Assembly: GCF_900112285.1 (NCBI RefSeq)
Contig: NZ_FOKZ01000008.1
Span: 107,972 to 171,971 of the forward strand
Reading direction: 5' to 3'
Length of the DNA stretch: 64,000 nucleotides
Source: Polaromonas sp. OV174
Lineage (GTDB): Bacteria; Pseudomonadota; Gammaproteobacteria; Burkholderiales; Burkholderiaceae_C
A model generated the notes under the pieces. That model saw only the letters and a list, made by a program, of their open reading frames with translations, searched no databases and was not told the DNA's origin. The position numbers were made by a program, and so were the translations under genes. Every line of letters starts with the position of its first letter. Position 1 is the stretch's first letter. Positions 11,248 through 19,033 of the stretch are shown one piece after another.

Positions 11248-11601
11248 GCTCGCGTGCAGCGGCTGACCAAGGGCGGCTACATCCTGGGCTACGAGGCGCG
11301 GTTGGACCCGCGCAAGCTGGGCGCCGGCATGATGGTGTTTGTCGAGGTGCTGCTGGACCGCACCACGCCCAATGTGTTTGAAGCCTTCAAGGCGGCGGTG
11401 CAGGTGCACGCCGAAATCATGGAATGCCACATGGTGGCCGGTGGCTTTGACTATCTGCTCAAGACCCGCATGGCCGACATGGCGACCTACCGCGCCTTTG
11501 CCGGCACGGTGCTGTGGCAGCTGCCCGGCGTGCGCGAAACCCGTACCTATGCGGTGATGGAGGAGGTGAAGAACACCACCCGGCTGGCGCTGGGGGTGTG
11601 A
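11245..11601 (+). pseudogene. putR: putR remnant: Lrp/AsnC-family regulator lacking its DNA-binding half
   Basis: About 115 residues match the C-terminal part of an Lrp/AsnC regulator. They begin at the end of the helix-turn-helix domain (LARVQRL..GGYILGYEARLDP) and continue through the RAM ligand-sensing domain (MECHMVAGGFDYLLKTRMADM, LPGVRETRTY). In betaproteobacteria the proline regulator putR is commonly divergent from putA, and its product resembles this sequence. Here the N-terminal winged helix and start codon are gone, and the frame runs back into putA DNA at about 11245. The upstream ATG at 11140 lies in that foreign DNA, so the longer reading is artificial. Without its DNA-binding domain it cannot work as a regulator. 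It ends 21 bp from the convergent yggS. Confidence 0.8.
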
Positions 11602-11622
11602 GGCTGGCGCGTGGAGGCCTTG

Positions 11623-12318
11623 CTACCTACCGCCAAAAATCGCCGTACCCACCCGCACCATGGTGCTGCCGGCGTGAATCGCCGCCTCCAGATCCGCCGT
11701 CATGCCTAGCGACAGGGTGTCCATGGGGACTGGCAGCACGCCGGCCGCATTGATCTGGTCAAAAATGGCTTTTGTCCTGGCGTGCAGGGCGCAAGCAGCT
11801 ACAAAATCAGGAGCAGGCTCGGGAATGGCCATCAAGCCGCGCAGCGTCAGGCGCGGCAACTGGGCGACTTGCCGCGCCAGCTCAAGCGTCTCATCGGGCG
11901 CCAGGCCGGATTTGTTGGCACCGCCATCCACATTGACCTGCAGGCAGATCTGCAGCGGCGGCAGATGCGCCGGCCGCTGCTCGCTCAGGCGCTGGGCAAT
12001 CTTCAATCTGTCCACCGAGTGCACCCAGTCAAAATGCTCGGCCACCAGGCGGGTTTTGTTGCTTTGCACCGGGCCTATGCAGTGCCATTCCAGGGAGCTG
12101 CGGTCCGCCTGCAAGGCCTGGATTTTTTCCACGCCTTCGGCAATGTAGTTTTCTCCGAAGGCGCGCTGGCCGTCACTCATGGCCTCAGCCACCGCCCCGG
12201 CATCAAAGGTCTTGGACACCGCCAGCAGACGTACGCTGGAGGGGTCGCGTCCGGCGGCGATGCAGGCGGTGGTAATCCGGTCACGGACAAGCTGGAGGTT
12301 GCTCACAATCGTGGTCAT
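11623..12318 (-). CDS. yggS: YggS family PLP homeostasis protein
   Basis: This 231-residue single-domain PLP-binding protein buffers cytosolic pyridoxal phosphate and influences amino-acid and keto-acid pools. It has no proven catalytic reaction. The PLP lysine lies in LLAVSKTF (K36). Other family marks are FGENYIAEG, WHCIGPVQSNK, NKSGL, LRGLMAIP and the C-terminal LSLGMTADLEAAIHAGSTMVRVGTAIFG pattern. It is divergent from pilT, as in many Proteobacteria. A 57-bp dispersed repeat lies in frame between GLMAIP and DTLSLGM and encodes the stretch around VAACALHARTKAIFD, where the family is variable. All conserved motifs are present, so the protein should be functional. Confidence 0.95.
   Translation of the reverse strand: MTTIVSNLQLVRDRITTACIAAGRDPSSVRLLAVSKTFDAGAVAEAMSDGQRAFGENYIAEGVEKIQALQADRSSLEWHCIGPVQSNKTRLVAEHFDWVHSVDRLKIAQRLSEQRPAHLPPLQICLQVNVDGGANKSGLAPDETLELARQVAQLPRLTLRGLMAIPEPAPDFVAACALHARTKAIFDQINAAGVLPVPMDTLSLGMTADLEAAIHAGSTMVRVGTAIFGGR
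11757..11813 (-). repeat. 57-bp dispersed repeat, copy 2 (inside yggS)
   Basis: On the minus strand it reads GATTTTGTAGCTGCTTGCGC, then AGCC and TTTTTGA, and it falls entirely within the yggS coding frame. It is the most diverged copy towards its right end. Its AGCTGCTTGCGC core matches the copies at 48236 and 51774. Confidence 0.65.
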
Positions 12319-12382
12319 AATCAGAATGTAAACGCAGAATCAAATGTGATTAATTCGTAACAAATAGACAAGGATTCCCGGG

Positions 12383-13426
12383 ATGGATATCACGCAGCTG
12401 CTGGCCTTTAGCGTCAAGAACAAGGCCTCCGACTTGCATTTGTCGGCCGGCTTGCCGCCCATGATCCGGGTCCACGGCGACGTGCGGCGCATCAATATCG
12501 ATCCGCTGGACCACAAACAGGTGCATGCCATGGTGTACGACATCATGAACGACACCCAGCGCAAAAACTACGAAGAGTTTCTCGAGGTTGATTTCTCCTT
12601 CGAGATCGACGGTCTGGCGCGCTTTCGCGTCAACGCCTTCAACCACAATCGCGGCGCCGGCGCGGTGCTGCGAACCATTCCCTCCAAAATCCTGACGCTG
12701 GAGCAGCTCAACGCGCCCAAGATTTTCGGCGAGCTGGCGCTGAAACCGCGCGGCATGGTGCTGGTGACCGGCCCGACCGGCTCGGGCAAGTCCACCACGC
12801 TGGCGGCCATGGTCAACTACCTGAACGAAAACGAGTACGGCCACATCCTGACGGTGGAAGACCCGATCGAGTTTGTCCATGAATCGAAAAAATGCCTGAT
12901 CAACCAGCGCGAGGTCGGCCCGCATACGCTGAGCTTTAGCGCGGCGCTGAAATCGGCCTTGCGGGAAGATCCCGATGCGATTTTGGTGGGCGAAATGCGC
13001 GACCTGGAAACCATACGCCTGGCCATGACCGCCGCCGAAACCGGCCACCTGGTGTTTGGCACGCTGCACACCTCTAGCGCCGCCAAAACGATTGACCGGA
13101 TCATTGACGTGTTCCCGGCCGAAGAAAAGGAAATGATCCGCTCCATGCTGTCGGAATCGCTGCAAGCCGTGATCTCGCAAACCCTGTGCAAGACCAAGGA
13201 CGGCCAGGGTCGGGTGGCGGCGCATGAAATCATGCTGGGCACTAGCGCCATCCGCAATCTGATCCGCGAAGCCAAGGTGGCGCAGATGTATTCGTCCATC
13301 CAGACCGGCAACAGCGTGGGCATGCAGACGCTGGACCAGAACCTGACCGAGCTGGTCAAGCGCAATGTGATCTCCGCTGCCGAAGCACGCGGCAAGGCCA
13401 AAATTCCTGACAACTTTCCGGGCTGA
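12383..13426 (+). CDS. pilT: Type IV pilus retraction ATPase PilT
   Basis: PilT is the hexameric ATPase that depolymerises type IV pili and so powers twitching motility and DNA uptake. The 347 residues match the usual length. The Walker A motif GPTGSGKS lies at residues 130-137, with the Asp box LTVEDPIEFVH, the Walker B region DPDAILVGEMRD and the His box ETGHLVFGTLHT. The C-terminal AIRNLIREAK motif, required for retraction in PilT, is present. The protein begins MDITQLLAFSVKNKASDLHL, as in the family. It leads a cluster pilT - cNMP-domain gene - pilU with gaps of 27 and 32 bp, and is divergent from yggS (64 bp). Pilin and assembly genes are not in the window. Confidence 0.97.
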   Translation: MDITQLLAFSVKNKASDLHLSAGLPPMIRVHGDVRRINIDPLDHKQVHAMVYDIMNDTQRKNYEEFLEVDFSFEIDGLARFRVNAFNHNRGAGAVLRTIPSKILTLEQLNAPKIFGELALKPRGMVLVTGPTGSGKSTTLAAMVNYLNENEYGHILTVEDPIEFVHESKKCLINQREVGPHTLSFSAALKSALREDPDAILVGEMRDLETIRLAMTAAETGHLVFGTLHTSSAAKTIDRIIDVFPAEEKEMIRSMLSESLQAVISQTLCKTKDGQGRVAAHEIMLGTSAIRNLIREAKVAQMYSSIQTGNSVGMQTLDQNLTELVKRNVISAAEARGKAKIPDNFPG

Positions 13427-13453
13427 AGCGCCTGCAACTAGGAGAACAGCCCC

Positions 13454-14077
13454 ATGAAAGGTTTACTCGGACTTCTCAAACAGTCCTCCCGGGCGCGCGG
13501 CGACAGCGACGGCAGCGATTCGCTGCTCTTTTCCACCGCTTTTGCCGAACAGGGTATAGACGCGTCAAAGCTGATCCCCTGGGAGGCCCGCGCCAACGAG
13601 GTCGGCGCCAAGCGCCTGTCAGCCTCACGCGGCTGCAAGCTGCTGCAGGCGCTGTGGGCCAAGGACAGATACATGGCGCAAATGGCCACGCACCGGCTGG
13701 AGCATTTCTTCGAATTTGCCACCGTGCCGGCGAACCGCGACATCATTCGCCAGGACGAATACGGCGACTTCATGATCGTGCTGCTGACCGGCACCATCGC
13801 GGTGGATAGGGAGCAGCCCTGGGGCGAACGCCTGCGCCTGACCGAAACGCGCCAGGGTGACATCCTGGGTGAAATGTCGCTGCTAGACAGCGGCATGCGC
13901 TTTTCAGTCTGCACCTCGCTGAATGAATGTGAGATTGCCGTGCTGAGTGCGCAGGCGCTCGACGAGATGATGGCTGCAGATCCAGCCTTGGCTGCCAGCA
14001 TGATCGCCCTGCTGGCGCGCAAGCTCTCGCGTCGTCTCAGGGTGGTCAGCGCCCGCCTCAGCGAAAAGAAGAGCTAA
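13454..14077 (+). CDS. Cyclic-nucleotide-binding domain protein between pilT and pilU
   Basis: The 207-residue protein has an N-terminal ~85 residues without recognisable similarity, followed by one Crp/PKA-type cNMP-binding beta-barrel (about residues 85-200). The barrel includes DEYGDFMIVLLTGTIAV and the phosphate-binding-cassette-like GDILGEMSLLDSGMRFSV, where the Glu and Arg that contact cyclic nucleotide are both present. There is no C-terminal helix-turn-helix, so it is not a Crp-type transcription factor. It sits between two pilus-retraction ATPases with short gaps, so a role in coupling a nucleotide signal to PilT/PilU activity is a reasonable inference. The ATG at 13454 has a purine-rich TAGGAGAA upstream. 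The ligand (cAMP, cGMP or none) cannot be decided from the sequence. Confidence 0.85.
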   Translation: MKGLLGLLKQSSRARGDSDGSDSLLFSTAFAEQGIDASKLIPWEARANEVGAKRLSASRGCKLLQALWAKDRYMAQMATHRLEHFFEFATVPANRDIIRQDEYGDFMIVLLTGTIAVDREQPWGERLRLTETRQGDILGEMSLLDSGMRFSVCTSLNECEIAVLSAQALDEMMAADPALAASMIALLARKLSRRLRVVSARLSEKKS

Positions 14078-14109
14078 GCAGCCAAGACTGAACATGCATA
14101 GGAGCCGTC

Positions 14110-15246
14110 ATGGAACGCGACCAGGCCAGTAAATTCATCAACGACCTGCTCAAGCTGATGGTCAGCCGCAGCGGCAGTGACCTCTTCATCACCGGCGACT
14201 TTCCGCCGGCCATGAAGGTCGATGGCAAAGTCACCAAGGTGTCGTCTCAGCCCCTCAATGCCAGCCACACGCTGGCACTGGCGCGCGCCATCATGAACGA
14301 CAAGCAGGCGGCCGAATTTGAACGCACCAAGGAATGCAATTTCGCCATCTCACCGCCCGGTGTGGGCCGTTTTCGCGTCAATGCCTTCATCCAGCAGGGC
14401 AAGGTTGGCATGGTGATGCGGGTGATCCCGGCCGTGCTGCCTACCATTGACGGGCTGGGCGTGCCACAGGTCCTGAAGGACGTGGTGATGAGCAAGCGGG
14501 GCTTGATCATTCTGGTCGGCGCCACCGGCTCGGGCAAATCCACCTCCATGGCGGCCATGGTGGACTGGCGCAACGAGCAATCGTTTGGCCATATCATCAC
14601 GATCGAGGACCCGGTGGAGTTCGTCCATCCCCACAAGAACTGCGTGGTCACGCAGCGCGAAGTGGGGCTGGACACCGACAGCTGGGAAGCCGCACTCAAA
14701 AACACGCTGCGCCAGGCGCCCGATGTGATTTTGATGGGCGAGATCCGCGACCGCGAAACCATGGAACACGCCATCGCCTTCGCCGAAACCGGCCACCTGT
14801 GCCTGGCTACCCTGCACGCCAACAGCGCCAACCAGGCGCTGGACCGCGTGATCAACTTTTTCCCGGAAGAGCGGCGCACACAGTTGCTGATGGACTTGTC
14901 GCTCAACCTCAAGGCCATGATTTCGCAGCGCCTGGTGCCCAAGCAAGATGGCAAGGGCCGCTTCGCCGCGGTGGAGGTCATGCTCAATTCGCCGCTGATC
15001 TCTGACCTGATCTTCAAGGGCGATGTCTCCGAAATCAAGGAGATCATGAAGAAAAGCCGCAACCTGGGCATGCAGACCTTCGACCAGGCACTGTTTGACG
15101 CCTTCGAGAGCCACGCCATCTCCTATGAAGATGCGCTGCGCAACGCTGATTCGGTGAACGACCTGCGCCTGCAGATCAAGCTCAACTCGCAGCGCGCCAA
15201 GTCAACCGACCTGGCCGCCGGCACCGAGAACTTTGCCATCGTTTAA
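14110..15246 (+). CDS. pilU: PilT paralogue PilU, pilus retraction ATPase
   Basis: PilU is an accessory retraction ATPase that works with PilT when pili retract under load. The 378-residue protein has Walker A GATGSGKS at residues 137-144, the Asp box ITIEDPVEFVH, the Walker B region APDVILMGEIRD and the His box ETGHLCLATLHA. The C-terminal tail, longer than in PilT, is typical of PilU. It is the third gene of the pilT cluster, 32 bp after the cNMP-domain gene, with TAGGAGCCGTC before the ATG. No anomalies were seen. The next gene starts 50 bp downstream and is metabolically unrelated. Confidence 0.95.
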   Translation: MERDQASKFINDLLKLMVSRSGSDLFITGDFPPAMKVDGKVTKVSSQPLNASHTLALARAIMNDKQAAEFERTKECNFAISPPGVGRFRVNAFIQQGKVGMVMRVIPAVLPTIDGLGVPQVLKDVVMSKRGLIILVGATGSGKSTSMAAMVDWRNEQSFGHIITIEDPVEFVHPHKNCVVTQREVGLDTDSWEAALKNTLRQAPDVILMGEIRDRETMEHAIAFAETGHLCLATLHANSANQALDRVINFFPEERRTQLLMDLSLNLKAMISQRLVPKQDGKGRFAAVEVMLNSPLISDLIFKGDVSEIKEIMKKSRNLGMQTFDQALFDAFESHAISYEDALRNADSVNDLRLQIKLNSQRAKSTDLAAGTENFAIV

Positions 15247-15296
15247 ACCCGTCGCGGCGCGGGCCACGGCATACACAACACTCAGAGATTTCCACC

Positions 15297-16211
15297 ATGA
15301 ACAGCACTCATCCCAAAAGCTACGAAGCCAGCGCTGCGCTCAAAGTCGCCTTCCTCGGCCTGGGCGTGATGGGTTATCCCATGGCCGGCCATCTGGCGCT
15401 AGCCGGCCACCAGGTCACGGTGTACAACCGCAGTGCTGCCAAGGCCGCGGCCTGGTGCAGCGAGTTTGCCCGCACCAAGAGCCCGCACCAGGCGGCCACG
15501 CCCAAACTGGCTGCGGCAGATGCCGACATTGTGTTTTGCTGCGTCGGCAACGACGACGATCTGCGCTCCGTCACACTGGGTGCCGACGGGGCTTTTGCCG
15601 GCATGAAGCCAGGCGCCATCTTTGTCGACCACACCACGGCCTCTGCCACGGTAGCCAGGGAACTCTATGCCGCGGCCAAGCAAATCGGCCTGCAGTTCAT
15701 CGATGCCCCGGTATCGGGCGGCCAGGCCGGAGCCCAGAACGGTGCGCTCACCGTGATGTGCGGCGGCGATGCGGCCGCCTTCGATGCCGTCAAGCCCGCC
15801 GGCATGGCATTTTCCAAGGCCTTCACCCTGATGGGCGAAGCCGGCGCCGGCCAGCTCACCAAAATGGTCAACCAGATCTGCATTGCCGGCCTGGTGCAGG
15901 GCTTGAGCGAAGCCGTGGCCTTTGGCCAGAAGGCCGGGCTCAATGTGAATCAGGTGCTGGAGGTGATAGGCAAGGGTGCGGCGCAAAGCTGGCAGCTGGA
16001 TAACCGCGGCAAGACCATGGCGGCCGACCAGTTCGACTTCGGTTTCGCCGTCGACTGGATGCGCAAGGATCTAGGACTGGTGCTGGACGAAGCCAAGCGC
16101 AATGGCGCCCGTTTGCCCGTGACGGCCCTGGTGGACCAGTTTTACGCCGATGTGCAGGCCATGGGCGGCCAGCGCTGGGACACCTCCAGCCTGATCAAGC
16201 GCCTGAAGTAG
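15297..16211 (+). CDS. NAD(P)-dependent beta-hydroxyacid dehydrogenase
   Basis: The 304-residue protein belongs to the 3-hydroxyisobutyrate dehydrogenase / tartronate-semialdehyde reductase family. The N-terminal Rossmann domain has FLGLGVMGYPMA (residues 19-30). The substrate-binding signature is DAPVSGGQAGAQNGALTVM (about 137-154), and the catalytic lysine is K189 in GAGQLTKMVNQ. The C-terminal all-helical dimerisation domain is complete. The first 15 residues are a non-conserved extension. The substrate (3-hydroxyisobutyrate, tartronate semialdehyde, succinic semialdehyde or similar) cannot be told from these motifs, and no matching pathway gene lies beside it. It follows pilU but is probably its own unit, and is convergent with dolP. 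Confidence 0.9.
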   Translation: MNSTHPKSYEASAALKVAFLGLGVMGYPMAGHLALAGHQVTVYNRSAAKAAAWCSEFARTKSPHQAATPKLAAADADIVFCCVGNDDDLRSVTLGADGAFAGMKPGAIFVDHTTASATVARELYAAAKQIGLQFIDAPVSGGQAGAQNGALTVMCGGDAAAFDAVKPAGMAFSKAFTLMGEAGAGQLTKMVNQICIAGLVQGLSEAVAFGQKAGLNVNQVLEVIGKGAAQSWQLDNRGKTMAADQFDFGFAVDWMRKDLGLVLDEAKRNGARLPVTALVDQFYADVQAMGGQRWDTSSLIKRLK

Positions 16212-16222
16212 TGAGTAGTGCT

Positions 16223-16253
16223 GTGAGGCGCCGCCGCAGTGCGCGGCGCTCAC
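16223..16253. terminator. Hairpin between convergent genes
   Basis: GTGAG and CGCCGC on the left pair with GCGGCG and CTCAC on the right, with one bulged G and a 6-nt loop. It lies between the dehydrogenase (+) and dolP (-) stops. There is no T-run on either side, so it may be only a structural or mRNA-end element. Confidence 0.4.
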
Positions 16254-16259
16254 GGCGCA

Positions 16260-16922
16260 TCAGCCTGCTGAAGGCTTGTTGGCCGCAGGTTGTGGCTTGG
16301 CCGGCGCGGGCAACATGCGGGCCAGTTCGTCCTCGCTGATGATCTCGAAAATGCGTACAACTTTTTGCACGCCAGGGGTGGCTCTAACCACTGCGGTGGC
16401 TCTATCCGCCTCGCGCTGGGTCACCCGCCCCAGCAGATAGGTCGTACCTCGCTCGGTGACAACCTTGAAGGCATTGGAAGACAGGTCACGGGCATCGACC
16501 AGCATGGCCTTGACGCGCCCGGTCACCAGCGTGTCGGAAGAACGCTGGGTCAGGCCGGCGTTGCCCATCACGGCCAGTTCGTTGACCACCGAGTTCACAT
16601 TTTCAACCCGCATCACGATTTGCTCGACCAGTTGCTTGTCTTGCGCCGTCGGTACTTCACCGGTCAATAGCACCTGCCGGCTGTAGCTGGTCAGATTGAC
16701 GTGGGCTCTATCGCCGACTTCGCTGCGAAGGCGACTGCTGGCCCGCAGCTCTATCCCCTCGTCTTCGAGCTGGGTGCCCGAGGTACGGCGGTCGGTGGCC
16801 ACCAGTGACCCCCCGGCCACGGCTCCACCCACGACCAGCGGCACGCAGGCCGTGAGAGCGCCGCAGAGCAGCGTTGCCGCGCCTACCGATAAGACCAGCC
16901 TTTTCATCACAACACATTTCAT
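16260..16922 (-). CDS. dolP: DolP/YraP-like BON-domain outer-membrane lipoprotein
   Basis: The 220-residue protein has a lipoprotein signal peptide ending in the lipobox LTAC, then two BON domains (about residues 70-130 and 145-205). The E. coli homologue DolP supports outer-membrane integrity at division sites. The second BON domain keeps the [13 protein letters not shown] pattern. I chose the ATG at 16922 because its A/TG overlaps the diaA stop codon (ATGA) and an AGGAG lies 8 bases upstream. A second ATG at 16907 would give a shorter signal peptide. Its C-terminal ~15 residues are Pro/Ala/Lys-rich. The order yraN-diaA-dolP opposite rsmI matches the E. coli yraL-lpoA-yraN-diaA-yraP neighbourhood, without lpoA. 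Confidence 0.9.
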   Translation of the reverse strand: MKCVVMKRLVLSVGAATLLCGALTACVPLVVGGAVAGGSLVATDRRTSGTQLEDEGIELRASSRLRSEVGDRAHVNLTSYSRQVLLTGEVPTAQDKQLVEQIVMRVENVNSVVNELAVMGNAGLTQRSSDTLVTGRVKAMLVDARDLSSNAFKVVTERGTTYLLGRVTQREADRATAVVRATPGVQKVVRIFEIISEDELARMLPAPAKPQPAANKPSAG

Positions 16923-17518
16923 ACCGAAGACTCCTGATCGCCAAGTAACTGGGTGTCCACACCATCGCAAATGCAATGCAGGACAAGTAAATGCACTTCC
17001 TGGATGCGGGCGGTTCGCTCGTGCGGCACGCAAATATGCACGTCGGTTTCGCGCAAGGCCTGCACCACCGCGCCACCGCCCCGGCCGGTCAGCGCCACCA
17101 CGGTCATCTCGCGCTCATGGGCCGCTTCAATGGCCGCCAGGACATTGGCCGAGTTGCCGCTGGTGCTGAGCGCCAGCAAGACATCGCCAGCGCCGCCCAG
17201 AGCCCGGACCTGTTTGGAAAAAATCACCGAGAAATCGTAGTCATTGGCAATCGCCGTGAGGATGGAGCTGTCCGTCGTCAGGGCAATCGCACCGAGCTCG
17301 GGCCGCTCGCGTTCATAGCGGCCGACGAATTCGGCGGCGAAATGCTGGGCATCAGCGGCCGAGCCGCCATTGCCGCAGGCCAGCACCTTGCCGCCACTGG
17401 TGACGCTGGCCAGAATGGCTTGCACTGCTGCGGCTATGGGTTTGGATAGAAGTTGCGCCGCCTGGTATTTGAGGTCGGCGCTGTCGATGAATTGCTGTTC
17501 GATACGTTGTTCAAGCAT
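16919..17518 (-). CDS. diaA: SIS-domain protein, DiaA/GmhA-like
   Basis: A 199-residue single SIS domain. Motifs are [22 protein letters not shown] (about residues 50-70) and the sugar-phosphate-binding [13 protein letters not shown]. Two related proteins look like this: GmhA, sedoheptulose-7-phosphate isomerase for LPS heptose, and DiaA, which binds DnaA and times replication initiation. The position next to yraN and dolP favours DiaA, while the sequence alone does not exclude GmhA. I chose the ATG at 17518, which gives [17 protein letters not shown] as in the family; a GTG seven codons upstream is possible. Its stop codon overlaps the dolP start, implying translational coupling. 121 bp of apparently non-coding DNA separate it from yraN. 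Confidence 0.85.
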   Translation of the reverse strand: MLEQRIEQQFIDSADLKYQAAQLLSKPIAAAVQAILASVTSGGKVLACGNGGSAADAQHFAAEFVGRYERERPELGAIALTTDSSILTAIANDYDFSVIFSKQVRALGGAGDVLLALSTSGNSANVLAAIEAAHEREMTVVALTGRGGGAVVQALRETDVHICVPHERTARIQEVHLLVLHCICDGVDTQLLGDQESSV

Positions 17519-17639
17519 GGCGCCATGATAGCGGGTCACGATACCGAGCGCCCCCGGGAAGCGGCCTGTCCGGGCTCAATGCAAGGCATGCTTACAAATT
17601 TCACGCCCGCTTGCCGCAGCCAGGGCAATGGCGCCGCGT

Positions 17640-18122
17640 TCAGGACGCATCGAAGGCGGCCTGCAGCCATTCGATCTGGCCATCCCCGGCGTTGGCCGGC
17701 GCAGCGCCGGGCAGCAGGCCCTGCAGCAGCACCACATCGAAACGGCAGGGCGGCGGGCTGGCAAAACGCAGCAGATAATGCCGCGCGGCAAAAATGATGC
17801 GCTGCTGCTTGACGCGGCTGATGCTGGCCGCCGCGCCCCCATGCGAAGCGGCAGTGCGCTGGCGCACCTCGACAAACACCAGCGTGCCATCGGCTGCGCG
17901 CATCACTAGGTCAATCTCGCCGCCGCCGCGTCCCGGCGTCCGATAATTGGCCTCAAGCAACTTCAGGCCGGCCCGGAGCAGGTAGGCGAGCGCGACAGAC
18001 TCCGCCGCATCACCGCGCGACTTGGTGGTAACCTGCTTTGGCAACGCCTGGGCGCCATCACTGGCGCCTTTTTCGACGCCATTCGACGGCGAATGGGCAA
18101 ATTGTTTTCTGGAAAACCACAT
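17640..18122 (-). CDS. yraN: UPF0102 family protein YraN
   Basis: YraN proteins have a restriction-endonuclease-like fold and no firmly established function. The 160-residue protein shows the family core TKSRGDAAESVALAYLLRAG, LEANYRTPGRGGGEIDLVMR and VFVEVRQR, where the E...D...ExR pattern marks the putative nuclease site. About 30 residues precede the conserved core and are not family-typical, so translation may start later than the ATG chosen here. The start codon directly abuts the rsmI reading frame on the opposite strand, leaving no separate promoter space. The gene belongs to the conserved rsmI/yraN/diaA/dolP block. Confidence 0.9.
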   Translation of the reverse strand: MWFSRKQFAHSPSNGVEKGASDGAQALPKQVTTKSRGDAAESVALAYLLRAGLKLLEANYRTPGRGGGEIDLVMRAADGTLVFVEVRQRTAASHGGAAASISRVKQQRIIFAARHYLLRFASPPPCRFDVVLLQGLLPGAAPANAGDGQIEWLQAAFDAS

Positions 18123-19033
18123 TGAACGCTTCTTTCGAATTGGCACTGGATGCGGCTCGCGCCGCGGCGGGCATGCAGCATTATCCGCAAGCCACGCTGT
18201 ATGTCGTAGCCACCCCCATCGGCAACCTGGCCGACATCAGCCTGCGCGCCCTGCATGTGCTGCAACTGGTCGACGCCATCGCCTGTGAAGACAAACGCCA
18301 CACCCAGCCCCTGCTGCGTCAATACGGCGTAGACAAGCCCTTGCTGGCGGTGCACCAGCACAACGAGGCCGAGGCCGCCGGACTGGTGGTGGAGCGGCTG
18401 CAGCGCGGCGAGCGCGTGGCCTATGTCAGCGATGCCGGCACGCCCGCCGTCAGCGACCCAGGCGCGCGCCTGGTCGCCGCGGTACGCGCTGCCGGCCTGG
18501 CGGTCATGCCCCTGCCCGGCGCCAGCAGCGTCACCACCGTACTGAGCGCCGCTGGCGTGACCCGCGCCGAAGGCAGCGAAGGCAGCGGCAGCAGCTTTGT
18601 GTTTGCCGGCTTCTTGCCCAGCAAAGCCGGCGAACGCGATCAGGCCATCGCACTGCTGCAGGCCGATGCGCGCGCCATCGTGATTCTGGAAGCCCCGCAC
18701 CGCATCGAAGCCCTGGCGCGCGCGCTTGGCCTGCTGCAAGGCCGGCTGATCACCGTGGGGCGCGAGCTGACCAAGCAGTTCGAGGAAATCGCCACCATGC
18801 CGGCGCAAGATTTTGCCGCCTGGCTGGCTGCAGGGCCTCAACGCACACGCGGCGAATTTGCCCTGGTGCTCCACGCTTCGGCCCCTCACGAAGGCCCCGA
18901 TGACAGCATGCGGGTGCTGCAGCTGCTGCTGGCAGAGCTGCCACTCAAGACCGCCGTCAAGCTGGCAGCCGACATCACCGGCGCTTCGCGCAACGAACTC
19001 TACGACACCGCCTTGAAACTCAAAAAAGAATGA
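18122..19033 (+). CDS. rsmI: 16S rRNA 2'-O-ribose C1402 methyltransferase RsmI
   Basis: RsmI methylates the ribose of C1402 in the decoding centre of 16S rRNA using SAM. Motifs are LYVVATPIGNLADISLRAL, the cofactor region CEDKRHT and YVSDAGTPAVSDPG, and PLPGASSVTTVLSAAG. The C-terminal segment LPLKTAVKLAADITGASRNELYDTAL is typical of the family. Total length is 303 residues from the TTG at 18122, which gives LNASFELALDAAR as in relatives. The first ATG in frame is at 18174 (MQHYPQ) and cannot be excluded. Neither candidate has a strong ribosome binding site. The stop codon overlaps the start of the MFS gene (ATGA). Confidence 0.93.
   Translation: MNASFELALDAARAAAGMQHYPQATLYVVATPIGNLADISLRALHVLQLVDAIACEDKRHTQPLLRQYGVDKPLLAVHQHNEAEAAGLVVERLQRGERVAYVSDAGTPAVSDPGARLVAAVRAAGLAVMPLPGASSVTTVLSAAGVTRAEGSEGSGSSFVFAGFLPSKAGERDQAIALLQADARAIVILEAPHRIEALARALGLLQGRLITVGRELTKQFEEIATMPAQDFAAWLAAGPQRTRGEFALVLHASAPHEGPDDSMRVLQLLLAELPLKTAVKLAADITGASRNELYDTALKLKKE

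Noticed and set aside
11140..11601. A 153-residue gene starting at ATG 11140 in the putR region
   Set aside because: Its first ~35 residues are putA DNA read on the wrong strand; only the Lrp part from about 11245 is real.
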